NCBI GenBank assembly: GCA_029916745.1
Contig: JARXWK010000002.1
Location: forward strand, 94,984-158,983
DNA length: 64,000 nucleotides
Direction of reading: 5' to 3'
DNA from: Dysgonomonadaceae bacterium PH5-43
GTDB taxonomy: Bacteria > Bacteroidota > Bacteroidia > Bacteroidales > Azobacteroidaceae
The position numbers were made by a program, and so were the translations under genes. Of this stretch, positions 24,302-33,162 are shown one piece after another (positions within the stretch are counted from its first letter, which is position 1; the number at the start of each line of letters is the position of its first letter). Under the pieces are notes generated by a model. The model ran no database searches and was not told where the DNA came from. It saw nothing but the letters and a program-made list of their open reading frames with translations.

Positions 24302-25546
24302 ATGAGTCTTGAGTTTTTTATAGCAAAACGGATATATTTTAATAAAGCAGGAGGGGATAGAATATCTTCTCCTGCTATTCGTATTGCTGTAATAAGTATG
24401 GCTTTAGGCTTGATCGTGATGATATTAGCCGTAGCAATAGTTGTAGGTTTCAAAAAAGAGGTTGGCAATAAAGTTATAGGTTTTGGTTCGCATATTCAAA
24501 TAACAAACTTCAAGAGTAATGCTATCTATGAAAACTATCCGATAGAGGTTAATGCAGAATTGATACAAGATATATACTCTAATCAGAATGTTGCTCACGT
24601 GCAAGGCTTTGTTACTAAGCCAGCAATAATAAAAACAGAAGAAGACTTTCAAGGTATAGTAATTAAAGGTGTAGATGAAAATTTTAATTGGAGTTTCCTT
24701 AAAGAAAGTTTAGTAGAAGGAGATGTTATTGCGGTTAATCCCGACTCCGTATCTCAAAATACGATTATATCTAAGACTATTGCTGATAAATTAAATCTGA
24801 AGCTGAACGATTCTTTTATCTGTTACTTTATACAGGAAAGAGTTAGAGTTCAAAAGTTTATTATAAAAGGAATTTATCAGACTAACTTTCCTGAATACGA
24901 TAACTTGTTTGTTATTGGCGATATAAAACCTTTGAGAAAAATAAACGAATGGGATTCTGATTTAGTGAGTGGCTTGGAGGTTATAATTAAAGATGATGAA
25001 AAATTAGATGAAACAGCCAACGCTTTATATCATAATCTGAGTGTAAAAACCGACCGTTTAGGTAATCCTTATTACACCCGTTCTATAAAACAAATTAACC
25101 CTTATATATTTATTTGGTTAGATGTTCTCGATACTAATGTGGTAGTTATTCTTATAATTATTTTTATGGTAGCAGGCTTTTCTATGATATCGGGTTTGCT
25201 TATCATTATTCTGGAAAGGGCAAATATGATAGGTATATTGAAAGCATTAGGCGAAAACAACACAAGTATAAGAAAGATATTTCTTTATATATCAGCATTC
25301 TTAATTACAAAAGGTTTGTTGTGGGGCAATATTATAGCGTTAATAATCTATTACTTGCAAAAATATACAGGCATATTTAAGTTGGATCCTGAAATATATT
25401 ATGTATCGGAGGTTCCAATGGAATTGAATATCTGGACGATTTTACTCTTAAACATAGGAACACTTATTGCAACTATATTAGTGTTAGTGGGTCCTTCTTA
25501 TCTGATCGCAAAAATAAGCCCCTCGAAAACAATTAGATTTGAGTGA
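24302..25546 (+). CDS. LolC/LolE-like ABC transporter permease (FtsX family)
   Basis: A 414-residue inner-membrane permease with one membrane helix near 25-48, a large periplasmic MacB-PCD-like domain (about 50-265) and three helices in the last 150 residues (FtsX domain). This is the layout of LolC/LolE, which lift lipoproteins from the inner membrane for transfer to the outer membrane. Bacteroidota usually have one such gene working as a homodimer. The ATPase partner (LolD) is not adjacent. It is followed after 18 bp by the SpoIIE gene, though functional linkage is not implied. Confidence 0.82.
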   Translation: MSLEFFIAKRIYFNKAGGDRISSPAIRIAVISMALGLIVMILAVAIVVGFKKEVGNKVIGFGSHIQITNFKSNAIYENYPIEVNAELIQDIYSNQNVAHVQGFVTKPAIIKTEEDFQGIVIKGVDENFNWSFLKESLVEGDVIAVNPDSVSQNTIISKTIADKLNLKLNDSFICYFIQERVRVQKFIIKGIYQTNFPEYDNLFVIGDIKPLRKINEWDSDLVSGLEVIIKDDEKLDETANALYHNLSVKTDRLGNPYYTRSIKQINPYIFIWLDVLDTNVVVILIIIFMVAGFSMISGLLIIILERANMIGILKALGENNTSIRKIFLYISAFLITKGLLWGNIIALIIYYLQKYTGIFKLDPEIYYVSEVPMELNIWTILLLNIGTLIATILVLVGPSYLIAKISPSKTIRFE

Positions 25547-25564
25547 AAACTGTACGAATAATAA

Positions 25565-27502
25565 ATGACTATTATGAATTGGATAAAAAAAATACAGCAC
25601 TCGTTTTCTGCAAAATTAAGTTTCTATGTCCTTCTCTGTGTAGTTATAATATTTCTACTTTCTTTCTTATCTCTTTATCTGTTTGCCAGTCGCTCAATTA
25701 GAGAAAGTGCGAATGATAAGGCAAAAAATAGATTGGAGATAATTCAATATAAAATAGAGAATGTTTTTTCAACTATAGAGACAGTCCATAATAATATTCA
25801 TTGGACAGTTTTTGATAAAGAAATTGAACCAGATACATTCTTTGATATGACGCGCGATATTGTGAAAAACAACCAGTATATTTTTGGTTGTGCAGTCGCT
25901 TTTGAACCCTATTATTTCAAAGAGAAAGGGTATTATTTTGCTCCATTTTCAAGCCGACAAGGCGATACAATTTACACCACCCAACTGGGAACAAATACGT
26001 ATGATTATTTCGAAATGGAATGGTATGATGTTCCGAAATGTTTGAATGAGCCTTTTTGGTCAGATCCGTATTATGATGTTGGAGGCGGAAAGGTGTTAAT
26101 GATGACTTATTCCACACCTCTTTTCGATAAAAATGGTACTTTTATAGGTGTTTTGACTGCGGATGTCTCACTTGATTGGTTGACAGATATGGTAAATGAG
26201 GAGAAACCTTATAAATCTAGTTATTCTATATTGTTCGGTCGAGACGGTATTTGTATAGTTCATCCACGTAAGGATTATATTATGACTGAATCGGTATTCA
26301 GTCTCTCAGAAAGGCTTAAAGATAAACATCTGATACAAATGGTAGATTGTATCACAAAAGGAGAAGCAGGTTCGGCGGAACTTAAAAATACATTCAGTAA
26401 CGATCTTATAGAGTCTTATGCATACTATAAGCCGCTGCGGTACAATGGTTGGTATTTGGTTATGATTATCCATAAAGAAGATGTTTTTAAGGAACTTAAT
26501 AAAACCAAGATAATAACAATACTGTTGCTTATAGCAGGACTTGTTTCTTTGTTTGTTTTTTGCTTGTTTATAGTAAATAAACTAACTAAACCTATGAGAG
26601 ATTTTTCTCGTTCTGCCAGAAAAATAGCACAAGGTAACTTTAATGTAGAATTACCACAGATTAACTCTAAAGACGAGATGTTAGAGATGAAAAACTCTTT
26701 TGTTTTTATGCAAAAAGAATTGGCTAATTATGTCAAAGAGTTACAAGAAACGACATCAAAGAAAGAACGCATAGAAAGCGAATTGCGCATAGCTAATGAA
26801 ATACAGATGGGAATGATTCCTAAAATATTTCCGCCTTTCCCAGAAAGAGACGATATCGACTTGTTTGCAGTCTTGCATACAGCGAGAGAAGTGGGAGGTG
26901 ATTTGTACGATTTTTTTATAGACAACGAAAAACTATATTTTGCGATTGGTGATGTTTCTGGCAAAGGAGTGCCTGCTTCCTTGTTTATGGCTGTAACACG
27001 AAGTTTGTTTCGTTCAATAGCTACATTATATGAAGATCCTGGACAGATTGTTTCGTCGATGAACAAATCTATATCCGAAACAAACGATGCGAATATGTTT
27101 ATAACTTTGTTTATAGGTGTTTTGGACCTTTTAACAGGAGAGTTGCGCTATTGTAATGCGGGGCATAATCCGCCTATATTGAAGACTAATAATGGGAATG
27201 TTAGTTTTATGACAGTAAAACCAAATATTCCAGTCGGATTGTTTGAGAATTTTTCTTTCCAATCAGAAACAATGACGATAGGCAAGGATACGATACTGTT
27301 TTTATATACCGACGGATTGACAGAAGCGGAAAATATAGAACGAGAATTTTATAAAGAAAGTAGATTAATACGAGAATTGGAAACTGCAGTTACTCGTAAT
27401 CCCAAGGAGCTTATTCATTCGATAACAGAATCTGTAAGTAGGTATGTAGATGGAGCAGAACAGAGCGACGATTTGACTATTTTAGTTCTTCACTATAATT
27501 GA
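25565..27502 (+). CDS. Membrane sensor with HAMP and SpoIIE/RsbU-type PP2C phosphatase
   Basis: A 645-residue input protein. Two membrane helices (about 15-38 and 315-338) bracket a periplasmic dCache-like sensor with FWSDPYYDVGGGKVLMMTYS. A HAMP domain (about 338-390) and a linker coiled coil lead to the phosphatase (about 410-645), which has GGDLYDFF, GDVSGKGVPASLFM, CNAGHNPP, LYTDGLTEAEN and QSDDLTILVL, so all metal-binding aspartates are present. Such enzymes dephosphorylate a STAS protein in a partner switch. The kinase and STAS genes follow directly, giving a complete module. Confidence 0.92.
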   Translation: MTIMNWIKKIQHSFSAKLSFYVLLCVVIIFLLSFLSLYLFASRSIRESANDKAKNRLEIIQYKIENVFSTIETVHNNIHWTVFDKEIEPDTFFDMTRDIVKNNQYIFGCAVAFEPYYFKEKGYYFAPFSSRQGDTIYTTQLGTNTYDYFEMEWYDVPKCLNEPFWSDPYYDVGGGKVLMMTYSTPLFDKNGTFIGVLTADVSLDWLTDMVNEEKPYKSSYSILFGRDGICIVHPRKDYIMTESVFSLSERLKDKHLIQMVDCITKGEAGSAELKNTFSNDLIESYAYYKPLRYNGWYLVMIIHKEDVFKELNKTKIITILLLIAGLVSLFVFCLFIVNKLTKPMRDFSRSARKIAQGNFNVELPQINSKDEMLEMKNSFVFMQKELANYVKELQETTSKKERIESELRIANEIQMGMIPKIFPPFPERDDIDLFAVLHTAREVGGDLYDFFIDNEKLYFAIGDVSGKGVPASLFMAVTRSLFRSIATLYEDPGQIVSSMNKSISETNDANMFITLFIGVLDLLTGELRYCNAGHNPPILKTNNGNVSFMTVKPNIPVGLFENFSFQSETMTIGKDTILFLYTDGLTEAENIEREFYKESRLIRELETAVTRNPKELIHSITESVSRYVDGAEQSDDLTILVLHYN

Positions 27503-27511
27503 TTGCAATCT

Positions 27512-27934
27512 ATGAAGAAACGCTTGATTATTAAGAATGAAATTTCTGAAATTAGCCGATTAAATAAATTTGTAGAAGAATGTGGCAAAGAGTTAGATAT
27601 CTCTATGGGTTTGGCTATGAGTCTAAATCTTGCTATAGAAGAGGCTGTGTCGAACGTAATTATGTATGCATCTCCGGAAACGAAAAAACAGGATATTTAC
27701 ATTGATGTGGAACAAACAAAAGATTTTTTGGTGTTTACCATTATCGATAAAGGAATAGAATTCGACCCGACTCAAAAGGAAGATACGGATGTTACTCTCC
27801 CTATTGAAGAGCGTTCGATCGGAGGTTTAGGTATTTTTCTAATAAAAAAGATAATGGACGAAGTAACTTACAAAAGGGAAGAAGGACAAAATATACTCAC
27901 TTTGAGAAAAAAGATAAATAATCAAATAACATAA
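27512..27934 (+). CDS. RsbW-like anti-sigma/switch kinase (HATPase_c)
   Basis: A 140-residue GHKL ATPase of the RsbW/SpoIIAB family. It has the N-box LAIEEAVSNVIMYA (about 44-57), DKGIEFDP and the G-box GGLGIFLIKKIMDEV. In known switches it phosphorylates the STAS protein and, when free, binds a sigma factor or another target. Nearby no sigma factor is encoded, so its output is unknown. A TTG three codons upstream is in frame, directly after the phosphatase stop; the ATG at 27512 is chosen. Confidence 0.88.
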   Translation: MKKRLIIKNEISEISRLNKFVEECGKELDISMGLAMSLNLAIEEAVSNVIMYASPETKKQDIYIDVEQTKDFLVFTIIDKGIEFDPTQKEDTDVTLPIEERSIGGLGIFLIKKIMDEVTYKREEGQNILTLRKKINNQIT

Positions 27935-27945
27935 AAACATTCGTT

Positions 27946-28254
27946 ATGGCTATTGAAATTCAAGAAAAAAACGGAAAGATTCACGTCAGTATTGCTGGAC
28001 GTTTGGATACGGTCAGTTCCCACGAATTTGAAAAGCAGATTAAACCTCTGACTGAGATTCCTCAACCAGACATTGCTATTGACTGCTCCAACTTCGATTA
28101 CATTAGCAGCTCCGGCCTTCGCCAGTTTCTCATTCTGCAGAAAGCGGTAATTGCCAACAAAGGAACTTTGGTAATCAACAACCTGAAACCGGAAATAAAA
28201 GAAGTGTTCGATATGACAGGTTTTACCAGTATATTCACAATTAATCCAGAGTAA
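27946..28254 (+). CDS. STAS-domain anti-sigma factor antagonist
   Basis: A 102-residue single-domain STAS protein of the SpoIIAA/RsbV type. The phosphorylation site is the Ser run in DYISSSGLRQF (Ser54-56). In the unphosphorylated form it should capture the kinase encoded just upstream, and the SpoIIE phosphatase would regenerate it. Base composition becomes visibly richer in G+C from this gene on. It is followed after 31 bp by the PaaK-like gene on the same strand. Confidence 0.92.
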   Translation: MAIEIQEKNGKIHVSIAGRLDTVSSHEFEKQIKPLTEIPQPDIAIDCSNFDYISSSGLRQFLILQKAVIANKGTLVINNLKPEIKEVFDMTGFTSIFTINPE

Positions 28255-28285
28255 TCAATCCTATTCATTTTCAATTATTTAAGAT

Positions 28286-29554
28286 ATGAAACTTTACGAT
28301 GAAGCGTATATCATTAATTACGCACGACAACATTCTCCATTCTACAAAGAATATTATAAAAATTTACCTGCTCAGGTTAATTCGGTAACCGAACTTCCAT
28401 TAGTCGACCAAACTGATTTTTGGGCGGCCAATACCTCGGACGAAACCAATACGCTGCTGACGGATACAATGAAAAATGGAGTGGCTTTCAAAAGTGGAGG
28501 CACCACGAGTGCTCCCAAGTTTTCGATTTATACGAAAGAAGAATGGGCGACTTTATGTGAATTAAGTGGACTCGCTTTGATGTACAATGGTATCAAAACT
28601 GGTGATAAAGTTGCCAATCTTTTTTATGGCGGGCAACTCTATGCCAGCTTCCTGTATTCGCATGACAATATACAGAACTGTCCTATATCCATAACGGAAT
28701 ATCCAATTATGGGATCGACTCCTGTGCCGGAAATGTTACATTTAATTGAGCAATTCAAAATTAATGTATTGGTAGGTGTACCAACGACTATTGTTACCAT
28801 ATATCAATACGCGAAAGAACATAAAATTGATCTTTCGTTTGTTGATAAGATTTATTTTGGAGGAGAAACATTCTTCCCCGACCAACGGGAATTTGTGGCA
28901 TCAATCAGTCCAGGTATTCAAATACGCTCTTATTGCTATGCCTTAGTAGATGGAGGATTAGGTGGGTTTTGCGATGATTCTTGCGGATTTAACGAGCATC
29001 GTTCGTTTGATTATGCCATTGTTCTGGAAATTATCGATGAAGATACCAGCGAAGTTATTCACGAAACCAACCGGGAAGGCAAATTGGTGGTTACCTCTCT
29101 TTATCGTCTCCTGCAACCTATGATTCGCTATCCGTTGGGAGATAGAGGTGTGTGGCTGGAACCTGAAGGGACATTCAACCGAAAGTTCAAACTACTAGGA
29201 CGTTCAGAAGAAGGTGCTCGCATAGGTCCTATTTCGATTTATTACGATGATATTCGTGGCATTCTTACTCGAGTAAAAGAAGTGAATGTCTTGAATTATC
29301 AACTGATAGTTAGTCACGTTGATGGAAAAGATAAACTCACTTTCTACATAGCAACCGATGACTCGGAAAATGCTGGCAAGTATACTTCCGACTTTCTGCG
29401 GATTTTGTTAGAGGAGCGTCATTTTATTGCAGACGAGATGGAAGCTGGACACATTCATGAACCGGAATTTATTTTCGGAACAATTGAAGATTTGCAATAC
29501 AATGAGAGAACCGGCAAAGTAAAACGAATTATAGATAACAGAATCAAACTCTAA
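28286..29554 (+). CDS. PaaK-like adenylate-forming ligase
   Basis: A 422-residue member of the phenylacetate-CoA ligase (PaaK) branch of the ANL superfamily, which activates a carboxylic acid as acyl-AMP. The P-loop-like motif is FKSGGTTSAPKFSIYTKEE (about 72-90), the middle motif VDKIYFGGETF, the A5-like region SYCYALVDGGLGGF (an unusual version of YGxTE) and the hinge Asp in YPLGDRGVWLE. It is somewhat compact at the C-terminus. The substrate is unknown. It is the first of two PaaK-like units in this cluster and precedes LuxE, suggesting that it supplies or competes for an activated acyl group. Confidence 0.8.
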   Translation: MKLYDEAYIINYARQHSPFYKEYYKNLPAQVNSVTELPLVDQTDFWAANTSDETNTLLTDTMKNGVAFKSGGTTSAPKFSIYTKEEWATLCELSGLALMYNGIKTGDKVANLFYGGQLYASFLYSHDNIQNCPISITEYPIMGSTPVPEMLHLIEQFKINVLVGVPTTIVTIYQYAKEHKIDLSFVDKIYFGGETFFPDQREFVASISPGIQIRSYCYALVDGGLGGFCDDSCGFNEHRSFDYAIVLEIIDEDTSEVIHETNREGKLVVTSLYRLLQPMIRYPLGDRGVWLEPEGTFNRKFKLLGRSEEGARIGPISIYYDDIRGILTRVKEVNVLNYQLIVSHVDGKDKLTFYIATDDSENAGKYTSDFLRILLEERHFIADEMEAGHIHEPEFIFGTIEDLQYNERTGKVKRIIDNRIKL

Positions 29555-29567
29555 AAGGGAAATACCT

Positions 29568-30695
29568 ATGTTACAACACGCAGATTATTTATGTAATAAT
29601 TCGGACGCCTATAATCATTCTCCAGAAATGAATCGTCTTTTTGTGGAAGGCATGAAAGAGATCACTCGTTTTCATCAACAGAACAATCCCTTTTACGCTC
29701 GTTTGTTGAAAAAGAAAAAGTTTGATATAGATTCGCTTTTGAAGGTAGATGATTGTGCAAATATTCCGTTCCTGTATGCCGACTTTTTCAAAACGCACGT
29801 AATGAAAAGCATTCTAGATGAAATGGTAACGGAGCACTTTACTTCTTCCGGAACCACGGGGCAAATGAGTCAGATGTTTTTTGATGCCCGTACTATCGGA
29901 TTGGGTATTCAAATGGTTGATTTTGAAATGGAATACCTGGGTTTTGTGGCTCCGGAACAAGAATGTAATTACATTTTATATTCATACGAAATACCTGAAG
30001 ATTCCAAATTGGGAACAGCAAACACCGATAAGCGAATGCTTAAATACACTAAAGTGAACGAAGTCGAATATGCATTGAAACAAAACGGTCGGGGAGGGTA
30101 CGACTTTGACGTTTTTGGGATTATCCGCGCTTTCCAGCGTTTTGCAGAGCAAGGATTGCCTGTCCGGATTTTAGGATTCCCTTCGTTCTTTTATTTCACG
30201 TTAGAACAAATGCGCGATTTGAAAATCCCACCCATGAAACTACACCCTGATTCTTGCTCGGTGTTTGGTGGAGGCTGGAAAGGATATGCCGGCAAACAAA
30301 TATCGAAATTAGAATTATATCAATTAGGAGAAGAGATGCTGGGTATTCCCAATCATCGTTTTTGCGATGGGTTTGGCTCGGTTGAACATTCCATTCCTTA
30401 CTTAGAATGTAAAAATCATCATTTCCATGTGCCGACCTGGTCTCGTGTGTTTATTCGCGACATGAAAACGCTTGAGGTGTTGCCGATGGGCGAACCTGGT
30501 TTTCTCCAGTTTGTTTCGCCTTATATTTCATCTGCGCCTGCTCATAGCATCGTCATGGGAGACAAAGCGGTTTTGTATCCTGCCGAAAAATGTAGTTGCG
30601 GATTAGAAACGCCTTACTTCGAGATCTTGGGTCGTGCAGGAACGTCTAAAAACAAAAGCTGCGCCATTGCTGCTTCGGAATTTTTGAAAAAATGA
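29568..30695 (+). CDS. LuxE-like acyl-protein synthetase
   Basis: A 375-residue LuxE-family protein. In luminous bacteria LuxE activates a fatty acid with ATP, takes the acyl group on a C-terminal cysteine and hands it to LuxC. Here the ATP motif is HFTSSGTTGQMSQMF (about 86-100), the mid region VFGGGWKGYAGKQIS is typical, and the acyl-accepting Cys365 lies in NKSCAIAASEF, ten residues from the end, as in LuxE. Two more cysteines (CSCG near 345) could bind metal. No luxA/luxB genes are in the window, so the aldehyde has another use. It is translated in close series with its neighbours (13 and 7 bp). Confidence 0.85.
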   Translation: MLQHADYLCNNSDAYNHSPEMNRLFVEGMKEITRFHQQNNPFYARLLKKKKFDIDSLLKVDDCANIPFLYADFFKTHVMKSILDEMVTEHFTSSGTTGQMSQMFFDARTIGLGIQMVDFEMEYLGFVAPEQECNYILYSYEIPEDSKLGTANTDKRMLKYTKVNEVEYALKQNGRGGYDFDVFGIIRAFQRFAEQGLPVRILGFPSFFYFTLEQMRDLKIPPMKLHPDSCSVFGGGWKGYAGKQISKLELYQLGEEMLGIPNHRFCDGFGSVEHSIPYLECKNHHFHVPTWSRVFIRDMKTLEVLPMGEPGFLQFVSPYISSAPAHSIVMGDKAVLYPAEKCSCGLETPYFEILGRAGTSKNKSCAIAASEFLKK

Positions 30696-30702
30696 ATTGA
30701 TT

Positions 30703-33162
30703 ATGAAAAAGATACATTTATTTAAAGGAGAAATACAGGATTCTTATCAGATTGAACAAATCGAACAATCTATTCTCCAAACTATAGGAAAACCGCTTGC
30801 AACGCAGGTCTTATTGAATGCTGGAGAAAATCTGTCTTCCCGATTGGCGAAAGGCGATGCCGAACTCGAAGCAATATTGATGCATTCAGGAGTGGACGCA
30901 GAAGAAGCAAAGGCGACGGTTTGTGGTTTGGCTGATGTTTTCAGTAAATCATATATGACGGAGAAAATTTGTCACGAGTTGGGACGAATCGATCCCTTCG
31001 TACTTCGCCGTTTCAATATGGAAGAAAATATATTGGAATGTTACAAACCTTTGGGCGTGCTTTGTCATGTCGCGGCTGGTAATGCTCCCGGATTAGGCGC
31101 TCTGAGCGTTTTGGAAGGATTAATGACAGGAAATATCAATATTGTTAAGTTAAGTAGTAAAGAGAATGGTTTCTCTGCCGTCTTGCTTTATCGCTTGATT
31201 CAGTCGGATGAAACTGGTACATTGAAAGATTATATTTACGCATTAGATATTTCGTCGTCGGAAAAAGACACTTTGAAACGCTTGTTCGATTTCTCCTCTT
31301 CCATTGTTGCTTGGGGCGGTACGGAAGCGATAGAAAGTGTTCGCTCGATGACGCAAACGCCGGTTATTGCTTGGGGACATCATCTTAGTTTTGGTTATAT
31401 TACGAAAAAAGGCTTGACTGATGAAAATTTGTTAGGTATCGCTCGCGATATATGCGAAGGTAACCAACAAGCTTGCTCCAGTCCGCAATGCCTTTATTAT
31501 GAGGGTGGTTATTCCGAATTGGAGGCTGTAGCTCAAGGGTTGAAAAAGGCTTTGGAAATAGTATCGCCGCAAATTCCGCTGATACCGATGAGTAGTGCCG
31601 AACAGGCGCAAATCACTTCTTCCAACCTGATGGTTACTTTAGGTAGTTGTATGGACGAAGGCGAATTGATTGAAGCCGATGATAAGACATTCCGGATTTA
31701 CATCGATCGTTCTCCTGGGCTGACACCTTCTCCGCTTTATCGTACGATTTGGTTGAAACCGATGAAGAGAGAAGAAATGGTAAGTTATTTCCTGCCAATG
31801 AGTCGGTTTTTGCAAACTGTTTCGCTGGGTTGTACCTTGGACGAATTGTATGAATTATCCGAATTGTTTACTGTTTGTGGAGTTACCCGTATCGTAGAAT
31901 GCGGAAAGGTTTTCGTCTCTTATCCCGGCGAACCTCACGATGGAGTGTCTGCGCTTTCTCGCTACTGCAAAAGGGTTTCAGTTATTTCATCACAATTGGA
32001 AAAAATAGCTTCTTTCGATCAGTTGAAACCATACGAATCGATTACTGCCCAAACGCCAATCATGGATAAAGATGCTTTTATGGCTCTACCGGTTCAGGAA
32101 GAGAACGGCAAACTCTATGTAAAGAGCGGTGGTTCGAGCGGAAAAACGATTTTATCGCCTTACTCTTATCGGGATTATCATTTTGAAATGCAATGCATTG
32201 CAGAAACTCTAATTGCAATCGGTCTAAAGCCAAAAACGGATAAAATAATGAACCTTTTCAGTGTAGGGCATCTGTATGGAGGGTTTATCAGTTTTGGTTG
32301 TGTTCTGGAATTAGCCAACGCGAAACACTATCCAATGTCGGAAGTGTCCGATACAAAAGAAGTTGTCGACTATATTGTTGAACTGGGAATTAATACATTG
32401 ATGGGAATGCCTTCTTATCTCTTGAAAATATTCCGGGAGCATAAAGAACAACTTAAACAATATGGCGGTGTGAAGAAAATTTATTATGGAGGCGAATTTA
32501 TGACTCCGGCCGACAAAGAAATGTTGAAAAATACATTTGGCGTGGAAATTATCTCGTCTGTCAGTTATGGTTCCAACGATGTGGGACCAATTGGCTATAC
32601 TTGCGAATTCTGCGAAGGCGGAATCCATCATTTAGCCGCAGGTATAATGGATATGGAAATTCTTCAAATGGATAAAGACGAGCCGGTGAAAAAAGGGGAA
32701 ACTGGTCGTATCATTCTTTCGCCAAAATTCAGGGAAGGACACGCTGTGAGTCGTTACGAAATCGGAGATTTAGGGCGATGGCTCGAAGAAGATTGTCTGT
32801 GCGGACGAAAAAATCCGCGCTTTGAACTGCAAGGGAGATACGGAGATGTTTTTCGTGTTGGAGGGTGTTTCCTGAATTATATGAAGCTTTCTCAGATTAT
32901 CAATAAGTATTTGGAACCAACTCAACTGCAACTTTTTATTGAAGATGGAGAAGTGGAGAAGCTAATTTTCTGTACTAAATTGGTAGCTTTCTCCAAAGAA
33001 GAACTTATAGCAGTTTTGTGCGAACACGACGGCGCATTTAACGAAGCTATGGATTATAATTATTTGGATGTTGATTTGTTGAAAATGAATGAATCAGATA
33101 TGGAATACATTGGGCATAGTGGTAAGTTGAAACACATCATTGATAAAAGAACATTAAAGTGA
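30703..33162 (+). CDS. LuxC acyl reductase fused to a second PaaK-like ligase
   Basis: An 819-residue two-part enzyme. Residues about 1-420 are LuxC (acyl-CoA/acyl-enzyme reductase): VLCHVAAGNAPGLGALS, then the catalytic Cys258 in EGNQQACSSPQC, as in aldehyde-dehydrogenase-like reductases using NADPH. Residues about 440-819 are a PaaK-like ligase: VKSGGSSGKTILSPYSY, KKIYYGGEF, SVSYGSNDVGP and YEIGDLGRWLE. The fusion puts acid activation and reduction on one chain. The start is the ATG at 30703; an in-frame TTG at 30697 follows the luxE stop directly. It overlaps the next gene by 4 bp (GTGA). Confidence 0.85.
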   Translation: MKKIHLFKGEIQDSYQIEQIEQSILQTIGKPLATQVLLNAGENLSSRLAKGDAELEAILMHSGVDAEEAKATVCGLADVFSKSYMTEKICHELGRIDPFVLRRFNMEENILECYKPLGVLCHVAAGNAPGLGALSVLEGLMTGNINIVKLSSKENGFSAVLLYRLIQSDETGTLKDYIYALDISSSEKDTLKRLFDFSSSIVAWGGTEAIESVRSMTQTPVIAWGHHLSFGYITKKGLTDENLLGIARDICEGNQQACSSPQCLYYEGGYSELEAVAQGLKKALEIVSPQIPLIPMSSAEQAQITSSNLMVTLGSCMDEGELIEADDKTFRIYIDRSPGLTPSPLYRTIWLKPMKREEMVSYFLPMSRFLQTVSLGCTLDELYELSELFTVCGVTRIVECGKVFVSYPGEPHDGVSALSRYCKRVSVISSQLEKIASFDQLKPYESITAQTPIMDKDAFMALPVQEENGKLYVKSGGSSGKTILSPYSYRDYHFEMQCIAETLIAIGLKPKTDKIMNLFSVGHLYGGFISFGCVLELANAKHYPMSEVSDTKEVVDYIVELGINTLMGMPSYLLKIFREHKEQLKQYGGVKKIYYGGEFMTPADKEMLKNTFGVEIISSVSYGSNDVGPIGYTCEFCEGGIHHLAAGIMDMEILQMDKDEPVKKGETGRIILSPKFREGHAVSRYEIGDLGRWLEEDCLCGRKNPRFELQGRYGDVFRVGGCFLNYMKLSQIINKYLEPTQLQLFIEDGEVEKLIFCTKLVAFSKEELIAVLCEHDGAFNEAMDYNYLDVDLLKMNESDMEYIGHSGKLKHIIDKRTLK

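Noticed and set aside
28286..33162. Bioluminescence (lux) operon
   Set aside because: LuxC- and LuxE-like proteins are present, but no luxA, luxB or luxD gene occurs in the window.
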